From: Clostridiales bacterium
GTDB taxonomy: Bacteria; Bacillota; Clostridia; Saccharofermentanales; Saccharofermentanaceae
DNA length: 64,000 nucleotides
Assembly (NCBI GenBank): GCA_017513085.1
Contig: JAFWDK010000023.1
Span: 1-64,000, forward strand
Direction: 5' to 3'
The stretch's first letter is position 1. Every line of letters starts with the position of its first letter. Shown in pieces: positions 1 to 8,121 of the stretch. Under the pieces are notes generated by a model. The model was given only the letters and a program-made list of their open reading frames with translations, was not told where the DNA came from and did not search any database. The position numbers and the translations under genes are program-made.

Positions 1-95
1 AAGCATCTAGAAGAGATATTATCTGGTGTTTTGGGATATTCTCCTTGCCGGTATAATTTCACACACTTTAATTTGAATTCTTTACTGTAACGCAT
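1..95 (-). CDS. Transposase OrfA-like protein, N-terminus only (cut by left edge)
   Basis: Reading the minus strand from an ATG at 95 gives an open frame to the window edge that begins MRYSKEFKLKCVKLYRQGEY. This basic, helix-forming opening (YSxEFKxxCVxLYxxGxxP) resembles the N-terminal helix-turn-helix of IS3-type transposase OrfA proteins of Clostridia, which bind the element ends. An AAGGAGG ribosome binding site lies a few bases upstream, inside a perfect hairpin at 101-134. Only about 31 codons are visible, so the family is an inference from this opening; an unrelated small DNA-binding protein is possible. Confidence 0.5.
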   Translation of the reverse strand, partial: MRYSKEFKLKCVKLYRQGEYPKTPDNISSRC

Positions 96-100
96 AAAAA

Positions 101-134
101 TACCCTCCTTACTGTTTGTCCAGTAAGGAGGGTA
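101..134 (-). promoter_or_regulatory. Perfect 14-bp hairpin that sequesters the ribosome binding site of the transposase-like gene
   Basis: TACCCTCCTTACTG (101-114) and CAGTAAGGAGGGTA (121-134) are perfect inverted repeats around a 6-base loop. On the minus strand one arm contains the AAGGAGG ribosome binding site of the gene starting at 95. A read-through transcript would therefore fold the site into a stem, and the stem is followed by five T residues. Insertion sequences such as IS10 and IS200 are known to hide transposase ribosome binding sites in this way. A role as a terminator at the element edge is the alternative. Confidence 0.6.
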
Positions 135-231
135 CATATCATCGAAACAGTTCTCTTTCTTTTTTTCGTGCATCACTATTACAGTCCAAAAAGCACTTTT
201 CCATCCCGGACCGTAGTCCACGTCAACCTTG

Positions 232-2985
232 TCATACTCCGTTCTTTTTGTCTTCTTTATCCTTTTCGCGAAGGAGAAGTCCGAACGTTCCGGGGCCGCA
301 GTTTACGGAGATTGCCGGAGATGCCTGGCGGAAGTAAACTTCATCGAATCTTATCTTCTTATCGATCTGCTCACGGATCCAATCCAGATCGCGGTTGCTG
401 AGACCTACATATGTTACGAACAGGATGCGCGTATCGATAGGTTTCTCACTGGAAAGGCATGTGTTGATGTAATTCTTCCAGGCTCTCTTTCGGGAACCGA
501 AGTACAGCATACCCAGTCCCATCTTGCCTTTCTTAAGAACCAGGACAGGTCTTCCCATAAGGGAATTGACAAGATTGGCGACTCCTTTTCCAACCTGTCT
601 GGCGCGGGCAAGGAAATCGAGATTATCCACGATGAAGCTGGTATGTACTCTCTTCTTCAATCTTTCCAGACGGGCCAGAATCTCTTCCGGACTCTTGCCC
701 GCATCTGCCATCCGGCATGCCTCGATCGCCAGGATACCCTGCCCGCTCGAGAGGTGACCCGAATCAAAAACGAACACACTGTCGAAGGATTTAGCAGCTT
801 CGAGAGCGATCGGATAACCACTGTTCTCCACCTTGGAGGAAATGGCAATGTGAATGATATTATTCGCAGAAGAAAGCTGCTTGGCAAAGAAATCTTCCAT
901 CTCCTTCACCGACGGCGCCGTCGGCATGACCACGTGGTCACGGTCCTCCATATATTTCAGTATGCCGCGCGTGTCGATCTCTTTTCCGTCTTTAAAAACA
1001 CCCTCGGCCGTGCAGACTTTATGCGGGACCACTTCAATACCATACTTCTTCACGATTTCAGGAGGAAGATCCGCAACACTCTCCGTCGTGATGATGACTC
1101 TCTTTCTCTTCCGGTCACCACGCATCCAGGAAATCGACTCCTCCGCAATTTCAGTACGGTTACCGGTAATGTAGACAAGTTCTTTTGGAAGGAGACGGTA
1201 AAGCTCGTTCTCCAGATCGCTACCGCTTACCGGCTTGACAAGATAGCCGTCAAAATTCTCTTTTATATAGAGCTGTCGGTTTTCTTCGTCCGCGTTGGCG
1301 GTCAGCACGACTATGCTGGTCTCACGGCAACGGCCACCGGTCTGATCTACTATCCGTCGACGGCACTCGATACCGTCCATCTCCGGCATAAGGTGATCCA
1401 TAAAGATCACATCGTACTTAATGTTTAAGGTCTTTCGCAGCGCATCGGCTCCGCTCATGGCTGTATCGATCCGGATCTTCGTATCACGAAGAAGTTTTGT
1501 TACGACCATGAGATTGGCTTCGTTATCGTCCACCACCAGGATCCTGGCTTGCGGGGCTTCGAATTTCGGCACATAGTCTTCCTTCTGCCCGAAGGATTTA
1601 CTCTTATCGAAATTGTACTGCCCCATTTTGTTTTTGTTTTCACAGATCTGCGGGATCTCCACGATAAAAGTGGAACCTTTCGTATAGACACTGTTCACCG
1701 TGACTTTACCGCCCATCAGATCGACCAGTTGTTTTACGATGGAAAGGCCTAAACCGGTACCCTCGATGTGCTTGTTGGAATCCTCGTCCACACGCTTAAA
1801 CGCCGAGAAAAGATACGGGATGTCATCCGGCTTGATTCCGACGCCGGTGTCGGTCACGGAATAGAACATATTGCACGTGGCGTCATCGAGCATCTCACAC
1901 TGCACGGACAACGACACGGAACCTTCCTTGGTATACTTGATGGCATTGTTGATGATGTTGATCAGGATCTGCTTGATACGGACATCATCGCCGATCAGTT
2001 CATTGGGGATATCAGGCGAAACATCGACATGGAACTCCAGCTTCTTCTCTTTTGCACGGATCCACATCATGCCGACAAGATCCGAGAGCATTTCACCGGT
2101 CTGATACGGTGCCGACAGAAGCTGCATGCGTCCGGACTGGATCTTCGACATGTCGAGGATATCGTTGATCAGGTTCAGAAGAAGTTTACCGGCCGATTTG
2201 ATGTTGGCCGCATCTTCCATAACTTCTTCACTTACATCTTCTCTAAGGATCATCTCGTTAAGTCCGATGATCGTGTTGATCGGCGTACGGATCTCATGGC
2301 TCATGTTGGAGAAGAAACTGTTCTGCGCTTTGTTGAGCATCTCGATCTCCTGGTGCTGCCGGTTCGCTGCCACGATCTCCTTTTGCAGGCAATATTTCGT
2401 ATAAAGCATGACAATGCCCATGACGATCTGGAAGATCAGGAACACCAGGAAGTTTGTAAAAGTCGTACGGGTGATCAGTGCTTTTTCAGAATAAGCAATA
2501 TAAACGAGCGTCGTCATGGCCACATCCGAAACCGCCACCAGCGCGATGTATTCGATCGGGTTGAGGTAGATGCAGATCGGCACCATCAAGGAGACGGCAA
2601 GATACAGCGTTGTGTCCATCGAGTTATTGTAGTTGAGGTTAATGTACGCAAGTGTTATGACAAGACCGTACATGACCACTGCCAGAAAAGCACTTAGAAA
2701 GTGAAGCATCTTTATGCGATGCTCGAAGTCCTTCGAGGCGTACCGCATCAGCGCGAACCACAGAAGCGAGGATACGATCAGGATGATGTAACATGCCCGG
2801 TGCAGCGTCAGGCTGTTGCGGAATTCCGAAGGTTCCACGATCGACCAGATAAAATATCCGATCACGGCAAGCATGACGAAAAATACCATCGCATGTGTGG
2901 TCTTGACCGTGCCTTTATAGATCGAGGACACCGCTTCTTTGTCGTGGGAAGACGGTTTGAAAATGTAAGTCAGTAATCCTTTCAT
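232..2985 (-). CDS. Hybrid sensor histidine kinase with receiver and C-terminal DegV (fatty-acid-binding) domain
   Basis: This 917-residue protein has about six membrane segments (residues 30-200), then HisKA with the H-box SNMSHEIRTP (His230), HATPase (DTGVGI near 380, GTGLGL near 410), a receiver with phospho-acceptor Asp530 in VIFMDHLMPEMDG and Lys584 in YLVKP, and a DegV domain from about 628 to 917. The DegV part shows TTESVADLPPEIVKKYGI, an SS-containing strand (IAISSKVENSG), VFDSGHLSSGQG and the terminal CGPGTFGLLL motif. DegV proteins (FakB) bind fatty acids and present them to the kinase FakA. No HPt domain follows the receiver. The start overlaps the upstream kinase gene by 4 bases (ATGA), so the two are translationally coupled. 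Fatty-acid sensing or binding by this kinase is inference. Confidence 0.9.
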   Translation of the reverse strand: MKGLLTYIFKPSSHDKEAVSSIYKGTVKTTHAMVFFVMLAVIGYFIWSIVEPSEFRNSLTLHRACYIILIVSSLLWFALMRYASKDFEHRIKMLHFLSAFLAVVMYGLVITLAYINLNYNNSMDTTLYLAVSLMVPICIYLNPIEYIALVAVSDVAMTTLVYIAYSEKALITRTTFTNFLVFLIFQIVMGIVMLYTKYCLQKEIVAANRQHQEIEMLNKAQNSFFSNMSHEIRTPINTIIGLNEMILREDVSEEVMEDAANIKSAGKLLLNLINDILDMSKIQSGRMQLLSAPYQTGEMLSDLVGMMWIRAKEKKLEFHVDVSPDIPNELIGDDVRIKQILINIINNAIKYTKEGSVSLSVQCEMLDDATCNMFYSVTDTGVGIKPDDIPYLFSAFKRVDEDSNKHIEGTGLGLSIVKQLVDLMGGKVTVNSVYTKGSTFIVEIPQICENKNKMGQYNFDKSKSFGQKEDYVPKFEAPQARILVVDDNEANLMVVTKLLRDTKIRIDTAMSGADALRKTLNIKYDVIFMDHLMPEMDGIECRRRIVDQTGGRCRETSIVVLTANADEENRQLYIKENFDGYLVKPVSGSDLENELYRLLPKELVYITGNRTEIAEESISWMRGDRKRKRVIITTESVADLPPEIVKKYGIEVVPHKVCTAEGVFKDGKEIDTRGILKYMEDRDHVVMPTAPSVKEMEDFFAKQLSSANNIIHIAISSKVENSGYPIALEAAKSFDSVFVFDSGHLSSGQGILAIEACRMADAGKSPEEILARLERLKKRVHTSFIVDNLDFLARARQVGKGVANLVNSLMGRPVLVLKKGKMGLGMLYFGSRKRAWKNYINTCLSSEKPIDTRILFVTYVGLSNRDLDWIREQIDKKIRFDEVYFRQASPAISVNCGPGTFGLLLREKDKEDKKNGV

Positions 2986-5657
2986 GTTTCATCCCCTCCT
3001 TCCTCAACATCGACCGGTTCGAATTCCAGGATCTCCTCATCCGGCGCTTCAGCTCCGGACGTCTCGTCTCTCTTCTCACCTGTCCTGGGCGCATCGGAGG
3101 AGTCTGTCTCTTCCAAGCCTTCGGAAGCCTGCTTTTCCTCTTTCGCCAGGCGGATATCCTCCTCAAGGAATTCGCTTATGCCTTTTACCACCGTCGCATA
3201 TTCGCTCATGGCACTATAGTGATTGCCGGCGATGTACTCCTCACGCTTCTCCTTCGCCGCCAGCTCCAGTGCTTTTGCATCCTCCGAAAGCACTGACGCG
3301 CCGATCATTTTGGCAGTGCTCTTCAGTGCGTGGACCAGTATTTCGTAATTGTGCCAGTCACCGGATTCATAGTAATGGCCGATCAAGGGCGTCTTCTCAT
3401 CCGCTTCGATCGCGAACTGGACCAGAAGATCTTTATAGAACTGGAAATCATCCATGCAGTATTTCATACCGGCTTTCGTGTCAACGCCATAGCCTTTCAA
3501 ATGTTCTTTCAGCGTAATCGCGTTCACGACTTTGCTTTCCGGCTGACTCCGCATTGCCTCGAAGTCTATGGGCTTGATATCTTCCACATGGATCTCTTCC
3601 ATCGACACCATATTCTTCGGAAGGACCTGCCGCATGACACGCTCGAGTTCCTCGATCTCGATCGGTTTGCTGACGAATCCGTCAAAGCCTTCCGCCAGGA
3701 ACATCTGCTTGGCGGAACTCATTGCATTGGCCGTAAGCGCGACGATCGGGATCTCGCCGTTTTTACCGGATACATCCGAGCGGATCCGCTTCATGGCTTC
3801 GACGCCATCCATGCCACTCATCATGTGATCCATGAAAATGATATCGAAGCTCTTCTCCCGGCATATGTCGATCGCTTCCTGTCCCGAAAGCACGGTCGAC
3901 ACTTCCATGCCGTAATTACGGAAGATGCTTTTTCCGACTACGAGGTTCATCGGCTCATCGTCTACGATCAGCGTCTTCACGCCACGGCAGTACATCTTCC
4001 TGCCGACACTTTGCGCATCGTGGAGATTGGTATTCAATACGGAAACGACCGGGAAGCAATAGAACGGTTTTTCCATGACTCTGGCGCCTGATCCTTGCGG
4101 CAGGACGAAATCGTCATTGGCCACTACGACTACCAGTATTTCCTTCGCCAGGCTTTCGATCAGTTCCATATTCGATCCGTATTCTTCTTCCGCCACAAAC
4201 AGATGCGTCATATGGACGGATTCGTGCAGAAGCTTGAGATCTTCCGGATTATTGACACGATGCATCTGGATCCCTAGTCCTTTAACAATGTTCAAAACCA
4301 TGGAATTGTAGTAATCGCGGACCGCCGGATCCGAGAACTTTTCAAAATGCAGATATGCGCCGAGGATGAGCTGATCCGGATGTGCCACCGACATGCAGCT
4401 GGTCGGATCGACGACTTTCTGGGGAATACTGACGTTGACCGTAGTGCCGGAGTCCTTCTTACTCGTGATCGTCATGAAGCCGCCAAGAAGTGCGACAAAA
4501 CCGGAAACGATCGCCAGACCCAGACCCAGACCTCCGCCCATGCGGGAACGGCCGGAGTCAGCCTGGTAGAAACTGTCGTAAACTTTTTCGAGTTCATAAT
4601 CGGACATTCCGATACCGGTATCCGTCACCTCAATGCAGAGATTGATACCGTATTTCTGCGTTTCACTGGAGATCCTGACATACACACCGCCCTTACGCGT
4701 GTATTTTAAGCCGTTCGAGATCAGTGCGCGAAGGATCTTCTTGAGTTTGGATACATCGGAATGCATCACGGCCGGAAGCGCCGGATCCACGTCGATGATC
4801 AGCTCCACATCTTTCGACTTCTCACGACGAAGCTCCGTCACCAGATCGTGAAGGACCGACGAAAGCATATAGTCTTCATTGTTCGCCACGGATTTTTTCC
4901 GGTCGAGCTCGGAATAATCGAGAATATCGCTGATCTGCTCCGCGACTTTCCGTCCGGCATCGCGAACCGCGACCAGATCTCCCAGGATCTCTCTATTCTG
5001 CGATTTATCGATGCAGATACCGGTAAGACCTATTACCGCGTTGACCGGAGTACGGATCTCATGGGAAACATTAGCCAGGAAATCGTTCAATCTCTCCGTG
5101 TCATCCCGAAGTTCCACGATCTCATCCTGCGTACTCAGAAGCACTTGCGTCCACTTGTCGATGACGATCTTGGCAAACCATCCGATCAGGAAGATCAGGA
5201 TCAGATGCAGAATGAACCTTGAAATGATCAGCGCATCGAACTTCTCGTTGCCGACGATCCTGACGCCCACCTGATAAGCCATCGTAATGTAATAGGTGAT
5301 CTGCGCAAGCGTGATCAGTGCTTTGATACCCGTCATAGTCAAAAGAATGATCACCATTGCCATCACCAGTGCCAGGTCAAAAGCACTGGTAGGGTGAATG
5401 CCGTAAAAAAACGCCGTGCACATGATCAGGATCGCATAGATCCGGATGCGTACGGCGGGTGCGGTATCCTGACGAAAATGCAGGAGCCAGCAGACGATCA
5501 CGGCCACACCGACAAGAAGAAGCACCCATTTTTCCCATCCCATCAGGAATGTTTCAGCGACCAGCGCCGCTGCGAAAACGGTATACGTCACCAGGAGCAT
5601 CAGGTGTGAAGAATGGAAAAGTTCCTGTTGGTCTTTCATGTCATTGGAATTACTCAT
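2982..5657 (-). CDS. Hybrid sensor histidine kinase with pseudo-receiver, receiver and HPt domain
   Basis: This 891-residue protein has about six membrane segments in residues 18-165 with no large external domain. HisKA follows (FLANVSHEIRTP, His199), then HATPase (DTGIG near 346; GGGLGLGLAI near 375). Next comes a receiver-like stretch at about 425-545 in which the acceptor strand reads LFVAEEEY, without the usual Asp, while the EKP lysine is kept: a likely pseudo-receiver. A full receiver has Asp610 in IIFMDHMMSGMDG. The HPt domain carries VHALKSTAKMIG with His776. This allows a His-Asp-His phosphorelay within one chain. The acidic C-terminus (ends EEGGDET) is unusual. Its start overlaps the c-di-GMP gene upstream by 8 bases. 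The signal sensed is unknown. Confidence 0.9.
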   Translation of the reverse strand: MSNSNDMKDQQELFHSSHLMLLVTYTVFAAALVAETFLMGWEKWVLLLVGVAVIVCWLLHFRQDTAPAVRIRIYAILIMCTAFFYGIHPTSAFDLALVMAMVIILLTMTGIKALITLAQITYYITMAYQVGVRIVGNEKFDALIISRFILHLILIFLIGWFAKIVIDKWTQVLLSTQDEIVELRDDTERLNDFLANVSHEIRTPVNAVIGLTGICIDKSQNREILGDLVAVRDAGRKVAEQISDILDYSELDRKKSVANNEDYMLSSVLHDLVTELRREKSKDVELIIDVDPALPAVMHSDVSKLKKILRALISNGLKYTRKGGVYVRISSETQKYGINLCIEVTDTGIGMSDYELEKVYDSFYQADSGRSRMGGGLGLGLAIVSGFVALLGGFMTITSKKDSGTTVNVSIPQKVVDPTSCMSVAHPDQLILGAYLHFEKFSDPAVRDYYNSMVLNIVKGLGIQMHRVNNPEDLKLLHESVHMTHLFVAEEEYGSNMELIESLAKEILVVVVANDDFVLPQGSGARVMEKPFYCFPVVSVLNTNLHDAQSVGRKMYCRGVKTLIVDDEPMNLVVGKSIFRNYGMEVSTVLSGQEAIDICREKSFDIIFMDHMMSGMDGVEAMKRIRSDVSGKNGEIPIVALTANAMSSAKQMFLAEGFDGFVSKPIEIEELERVMRQVLPKNMVSMEEIHVEDIKPIDFEAMRSQPESKVVNAITLKEHLKGYGVDTKAGMKYCMDDFQFYKDLLVQFAIEADEKTPLIGHYYESGDWHNYEILVHALKSTAKMIGASVLSEDAKALELAAKEKREEYIAGNHYSAMSEYATVVKGISEFLEEDIRLAKEEKQASEGLEETDSSDAPRTGEKRDETSGAEAPDEEILEFEPVDVEEGGDET

Positions 5658-8031
5658 TGCTTCTCTCCTTCGGTTTTATATCCGTATCTTCGTTGATGAT
5701 CTCGATCATAATATCGGCGAACCTTGGGTCGAATTGCGTGCCCTTTCCGTTCGAAAGCTCGCTTATGATCTTTTCTTGCGGCAATCTGGAGCGGTAGCTT
5801 CGGTCACTGGACATCGCATCATAAGCATCGGCCACGGCAATGATCCTGGCCACCTCCGGAATATCGAATCCGGACAGTCCATCCGGATATCCTTTTCCGT
5901 CGAAGCGCTCATGATGCAGTCTCGCCGCCACGGTCAGCTCCGGATCCTCTTTGATCTGCTCGAGGATCTGCGCGCCCATCGTCGGGTGCTTCTTGATAAT
6001 GGTGAACTCTTCATCTGTCAGTTTATCCGGTTTATTTATAATTGTATTAGGAATGCCGATCTTTCCGACATCATGAAGCAGTCCCATCATGTAGACCTCT
6101 TCCTGGCGGAATTCCGAATAGCCAGCGCGTCTTGCGATCCGTCTGGAATACTCTGCCACGCGTCCGGAATGACCTCGTGTATAAATGTCCTTTGTATCGA
6201 TCGCCGCCGCAAGCGATTCCACCACGTGGATCAGGAGCATCCTGTTCTCCTGCGTCTTTTTCTTCACTTCGTAACTCAGTTGGTTCTGAAGCGTGACCAG
6301 TTCGATCATGTGCTGCGCGCGAAGCAGAAGCACTTCCGGAACAAAGGGTTTGCGGATGAAGTCCATAGCCCCCAGCGCCAGACCTTTGCTCTCTGCGCCG
6401 GAACTCTCGTCCGCGGTCAGAAAGATCACCGGGATCTTCGACGCCGGGCTACTGATCAGGCGGAGCCTGCGCAAAGTCTCGTATCCGTCCATGTCCGGCA
6501 TCTTGATGTCCAAAAGGATAAGATCCGGATGCTGCCCGCCCTGCTCGATGTAGTTCAGGAGCGCCTGTCCGGACTTGAACGCCGTGACACGGATCCCGCC
6601 GGAACTCAAGATCTTACCGGCCACCTGAAGATTCATCGCATCGTCATCCACGATGATCACATGGCGGTCTTTTTTCTTATTGATCCTCTTCTCGTAATCG
6701 TTGCCCAGGAACTCACTTTCCCACGTCACGTCGAGTTCACGGCCCATATGCTCTTCCCATGTGTCCGTGATATGCTTGATGACCTTCTCCGTAGAATCTT
6801 CACGGATGTCCGTCAAAAAGACGAAGTACTGGTTTCGCCGGTTACGCATCAGAATATCGGATTTTCTCAGAGAATGCCGGATGTGATTGCCGAACTCATC
6901 GAGAAGATCACTATATCTCTCCGGAGAAATCTTTTCAGGCCTTGAAAGCGTAAAAAGCACCTTGCACGCGCTGACCCGGTTTCTTATGATATATCGGATA
7001 ATATACCTGTATACAGGTGCAAAAGAATCCTTATCCAGTTGCAGTGCCACATCCGGGATAGTCCTCTCACCCAGGATGCCAGAGATCGACCGGATATCCG
7101 GCACCATCTCGTCGTCACCATCATCGTCAAAAGCTTCCGCGCAATACAGACTGTATCCATGCTTGCCGTTTTTCTTAACAGTATAAAGAGATTTATCCGC
7201 CTGCTTGATCAACGTATTGTAATCGTTTCCATGGCGCGGAACATAGATTGCGCCGACCGATGCGCCAAGCGGGATATCCATGTCATTTCCCATCAGATCT
7301 TTGGCCATCGCCACAACTTCTTCGTTCAGCTTTCTCGTGATCTCCGCCACGGCCGAATCCGTCACGACGCCCTTGGCAAAAGCAACAAACTCGTCTCCGC
7401 CGAGTCTTCCGCATGTACTGCCTTCAGGCACTGCGCTTTTCACGATCCGGGCAAATCCAAAAAGGACTTTATCACCCATGTCGTGGCCGTAAATATCGTT
7501 TACGGGTTTAAAGGAATCGAGGTCGATCATCATCAGACAGCCGGTGCTCTCTGTACAGACCTTGGTCAGCCGGCTCTCGCTTGCGCCTTTATTCAGGAAC
7601 CCGGTCAGTTTGTCGATGGACGCTTCGCTCTTCAAGCTCCGCATCTCAGAGCGGCTGGACATGACATTATCGATACGGCGCATGAGCACGTCCGGATTAA
7701 AGGGTTTTCTGACAAAATCCGAAACACCCATTTCAAAACCACGGGTCTCGGTCTGGCTGTCTTCATCCGCAGTCAGGAAAATGACCGGCGTGGTCTCCGC
7801 GTTCACTTTTTTCTCGTAATCACGGAGAAGTTTGAGCGTCTCAAATCCGTCCAGTCCGGGCATCTTAATATCCAGAAGGATCAGATCCGGAAAACCCTTC
7901 TCCGGAATATAGTCCAAGAGCGCCTGCCCCGACTTCAAAGCAGTCACTCTCATATTGTTCCTGCTCAGTATATGACCTGCCATTTTCAGGTTAGCGGTAT
8001 CATCGTCCACTACCATGATCCAATTTGCCAT
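5650..8031 (-). CDS. Bifunctional c-di-GMP response regulator: REC-GGDEF-(degenerate GGDEF)-REC-HD-GYP
   Basis: The 793-residue soluble protein starts with a receiver (Asp54 in LILLDIKMPGLDG), then GGDEF (DKLTGF near 140; intact GGDEF at 211-215), the diguanylate cyclase that makes c-di-GMP. The RxxD inhibitory site normally just upstream is absent (PEGS). Residues 330-440 look like a decayed second GGDEF fold, with NRRNQYFVFL at the signature position. A second receiver (Asp508) leads into HD-GYP (LLHDVGKIGIP near 651; HHERFDGKGYPDG near 706), the c-di-GMP phosphodiesterase. Synthesis and breakdown thus sit in one chain behind separate receivers. It is the first gene of a coupled operon with two hybrid kinases, which are plausible phosphodonors. 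An extended -10 lies upstream at 8103-8111. Confidence 0.93.
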   Translation of the reverse strand: MANWIMVVDDDTANLKMAGHILSRNNMRVTALKSGQALLDYIPEKGFPDLILLDIKMPGLDGFETLKLLRDYEKKVNAETTPVIFLTADEDSQTETRGFEMGVSDFVRKPFNPDVLMRRIDNVMSSRSEMRSLKSEASIDKLTGFLNKGASESRLTKVCTESTGCLMMIDLDSFKPVNDIYGHDMGDKVLFGFARIVKSAVPEGSTCGRLGGDEFVAFAKGVVTDSAVAEITRKLNEEVVAMAKDLMGNDMDIPLGASVGAIYVPRHGNDYNTLIKQADKSLYTVKKNGKHGYSLYCAEAFDDDGDDEMVPDIRSISGILGERTIPDVALQLDKDSFAPVYRYIIRYIIRNRVSACKVLFTLSRPEKISPERYSDLLDEFGNHIRHSLRKSDILMRNRRNQYFVFLTDIREDSTEKVIKHITDTWEEHMGRELDVTWESEFLGNDYEKRINKKKDRHVIIVDDDAMNLQVAGKILSSGGIRVTAFKSGQALLNYIEQGGQHPDLILLDIKMPDMDGYETLRRLRLISSPASKIPVIFLTADESSGAESKGLALGAMDFIRKPFVPEVLLLRAQHMIELVTLQNQLSYEVKKKTQENRMLLIHVVESLAAAIDTKDIYTRGHSGRVAEYSRRIARRAGYSEFRQEEVYMMGLLHDVGKIGIPNTIINKPDKLTDEEFTIIKKHPTMGAQILEQIKEDPELTVAARLHHERFDGKGYPDGLSGFDIPEVARIIAVADAYDAMSSDRSYRSRLPQEKIISELSNGKGTQFDPRFADIMIEIINEDTDIKPKERSNE

Positions 8032-8054
8032 CTTGATCCCCCCGACAAACTATA

Positions 8055-8072
8055 CGTGTTTCCCCAAACACG
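8055..8072 (-). other. Leader hairpin before the c-di-GMP gene
   Basis: CGTGTTT and AAACACG form a perfect 7-bp stem around a 4-base loop, between the putative -10 and the start codon at 8031. It has no long T-run, so it is not an obvious terminator. I see no c-di-GMP riboswitch consensus around it. Confidence 0.35.
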
Positions 8073-8102
8073 ATTCCGACACATTCCACAACACACTATT
8101 TC

Positions 8103-8111
8103 ATTATATCA
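8103..8111 (-). promoter_or_regulatory. Extended -10 promoter element (TGATATAAT) for the signalling operon
   Basis: On the minus strand the sequence is TGATATAAT, a perfect sigma-A -10 with the TG extension, about 70 bases upstream of the start at 8031. The -35 position falls at the end of the upstream kinase gene and is poor, which is usual for extended -10 promoters. It suggests the three-gene operon can be transcribed apart from the dCache kinase. Confidence 0.5.
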
Positions 8112-8121
8112 TCCAGGACCT

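Noticed and set aside
229..1428. A 399-codon plus-strand frame opposite the DegV part of the kinase
   Set aside because: The DegV motifs are on the minus strand, and the plus frame shows no protein-like features.
8032..8121. A c-di-GMP riboswitch upstream of the c-di-GMP gene
   Set aside because: The gap is only 90 bases with a single 7-bp hairpin and no GEMM consensus.
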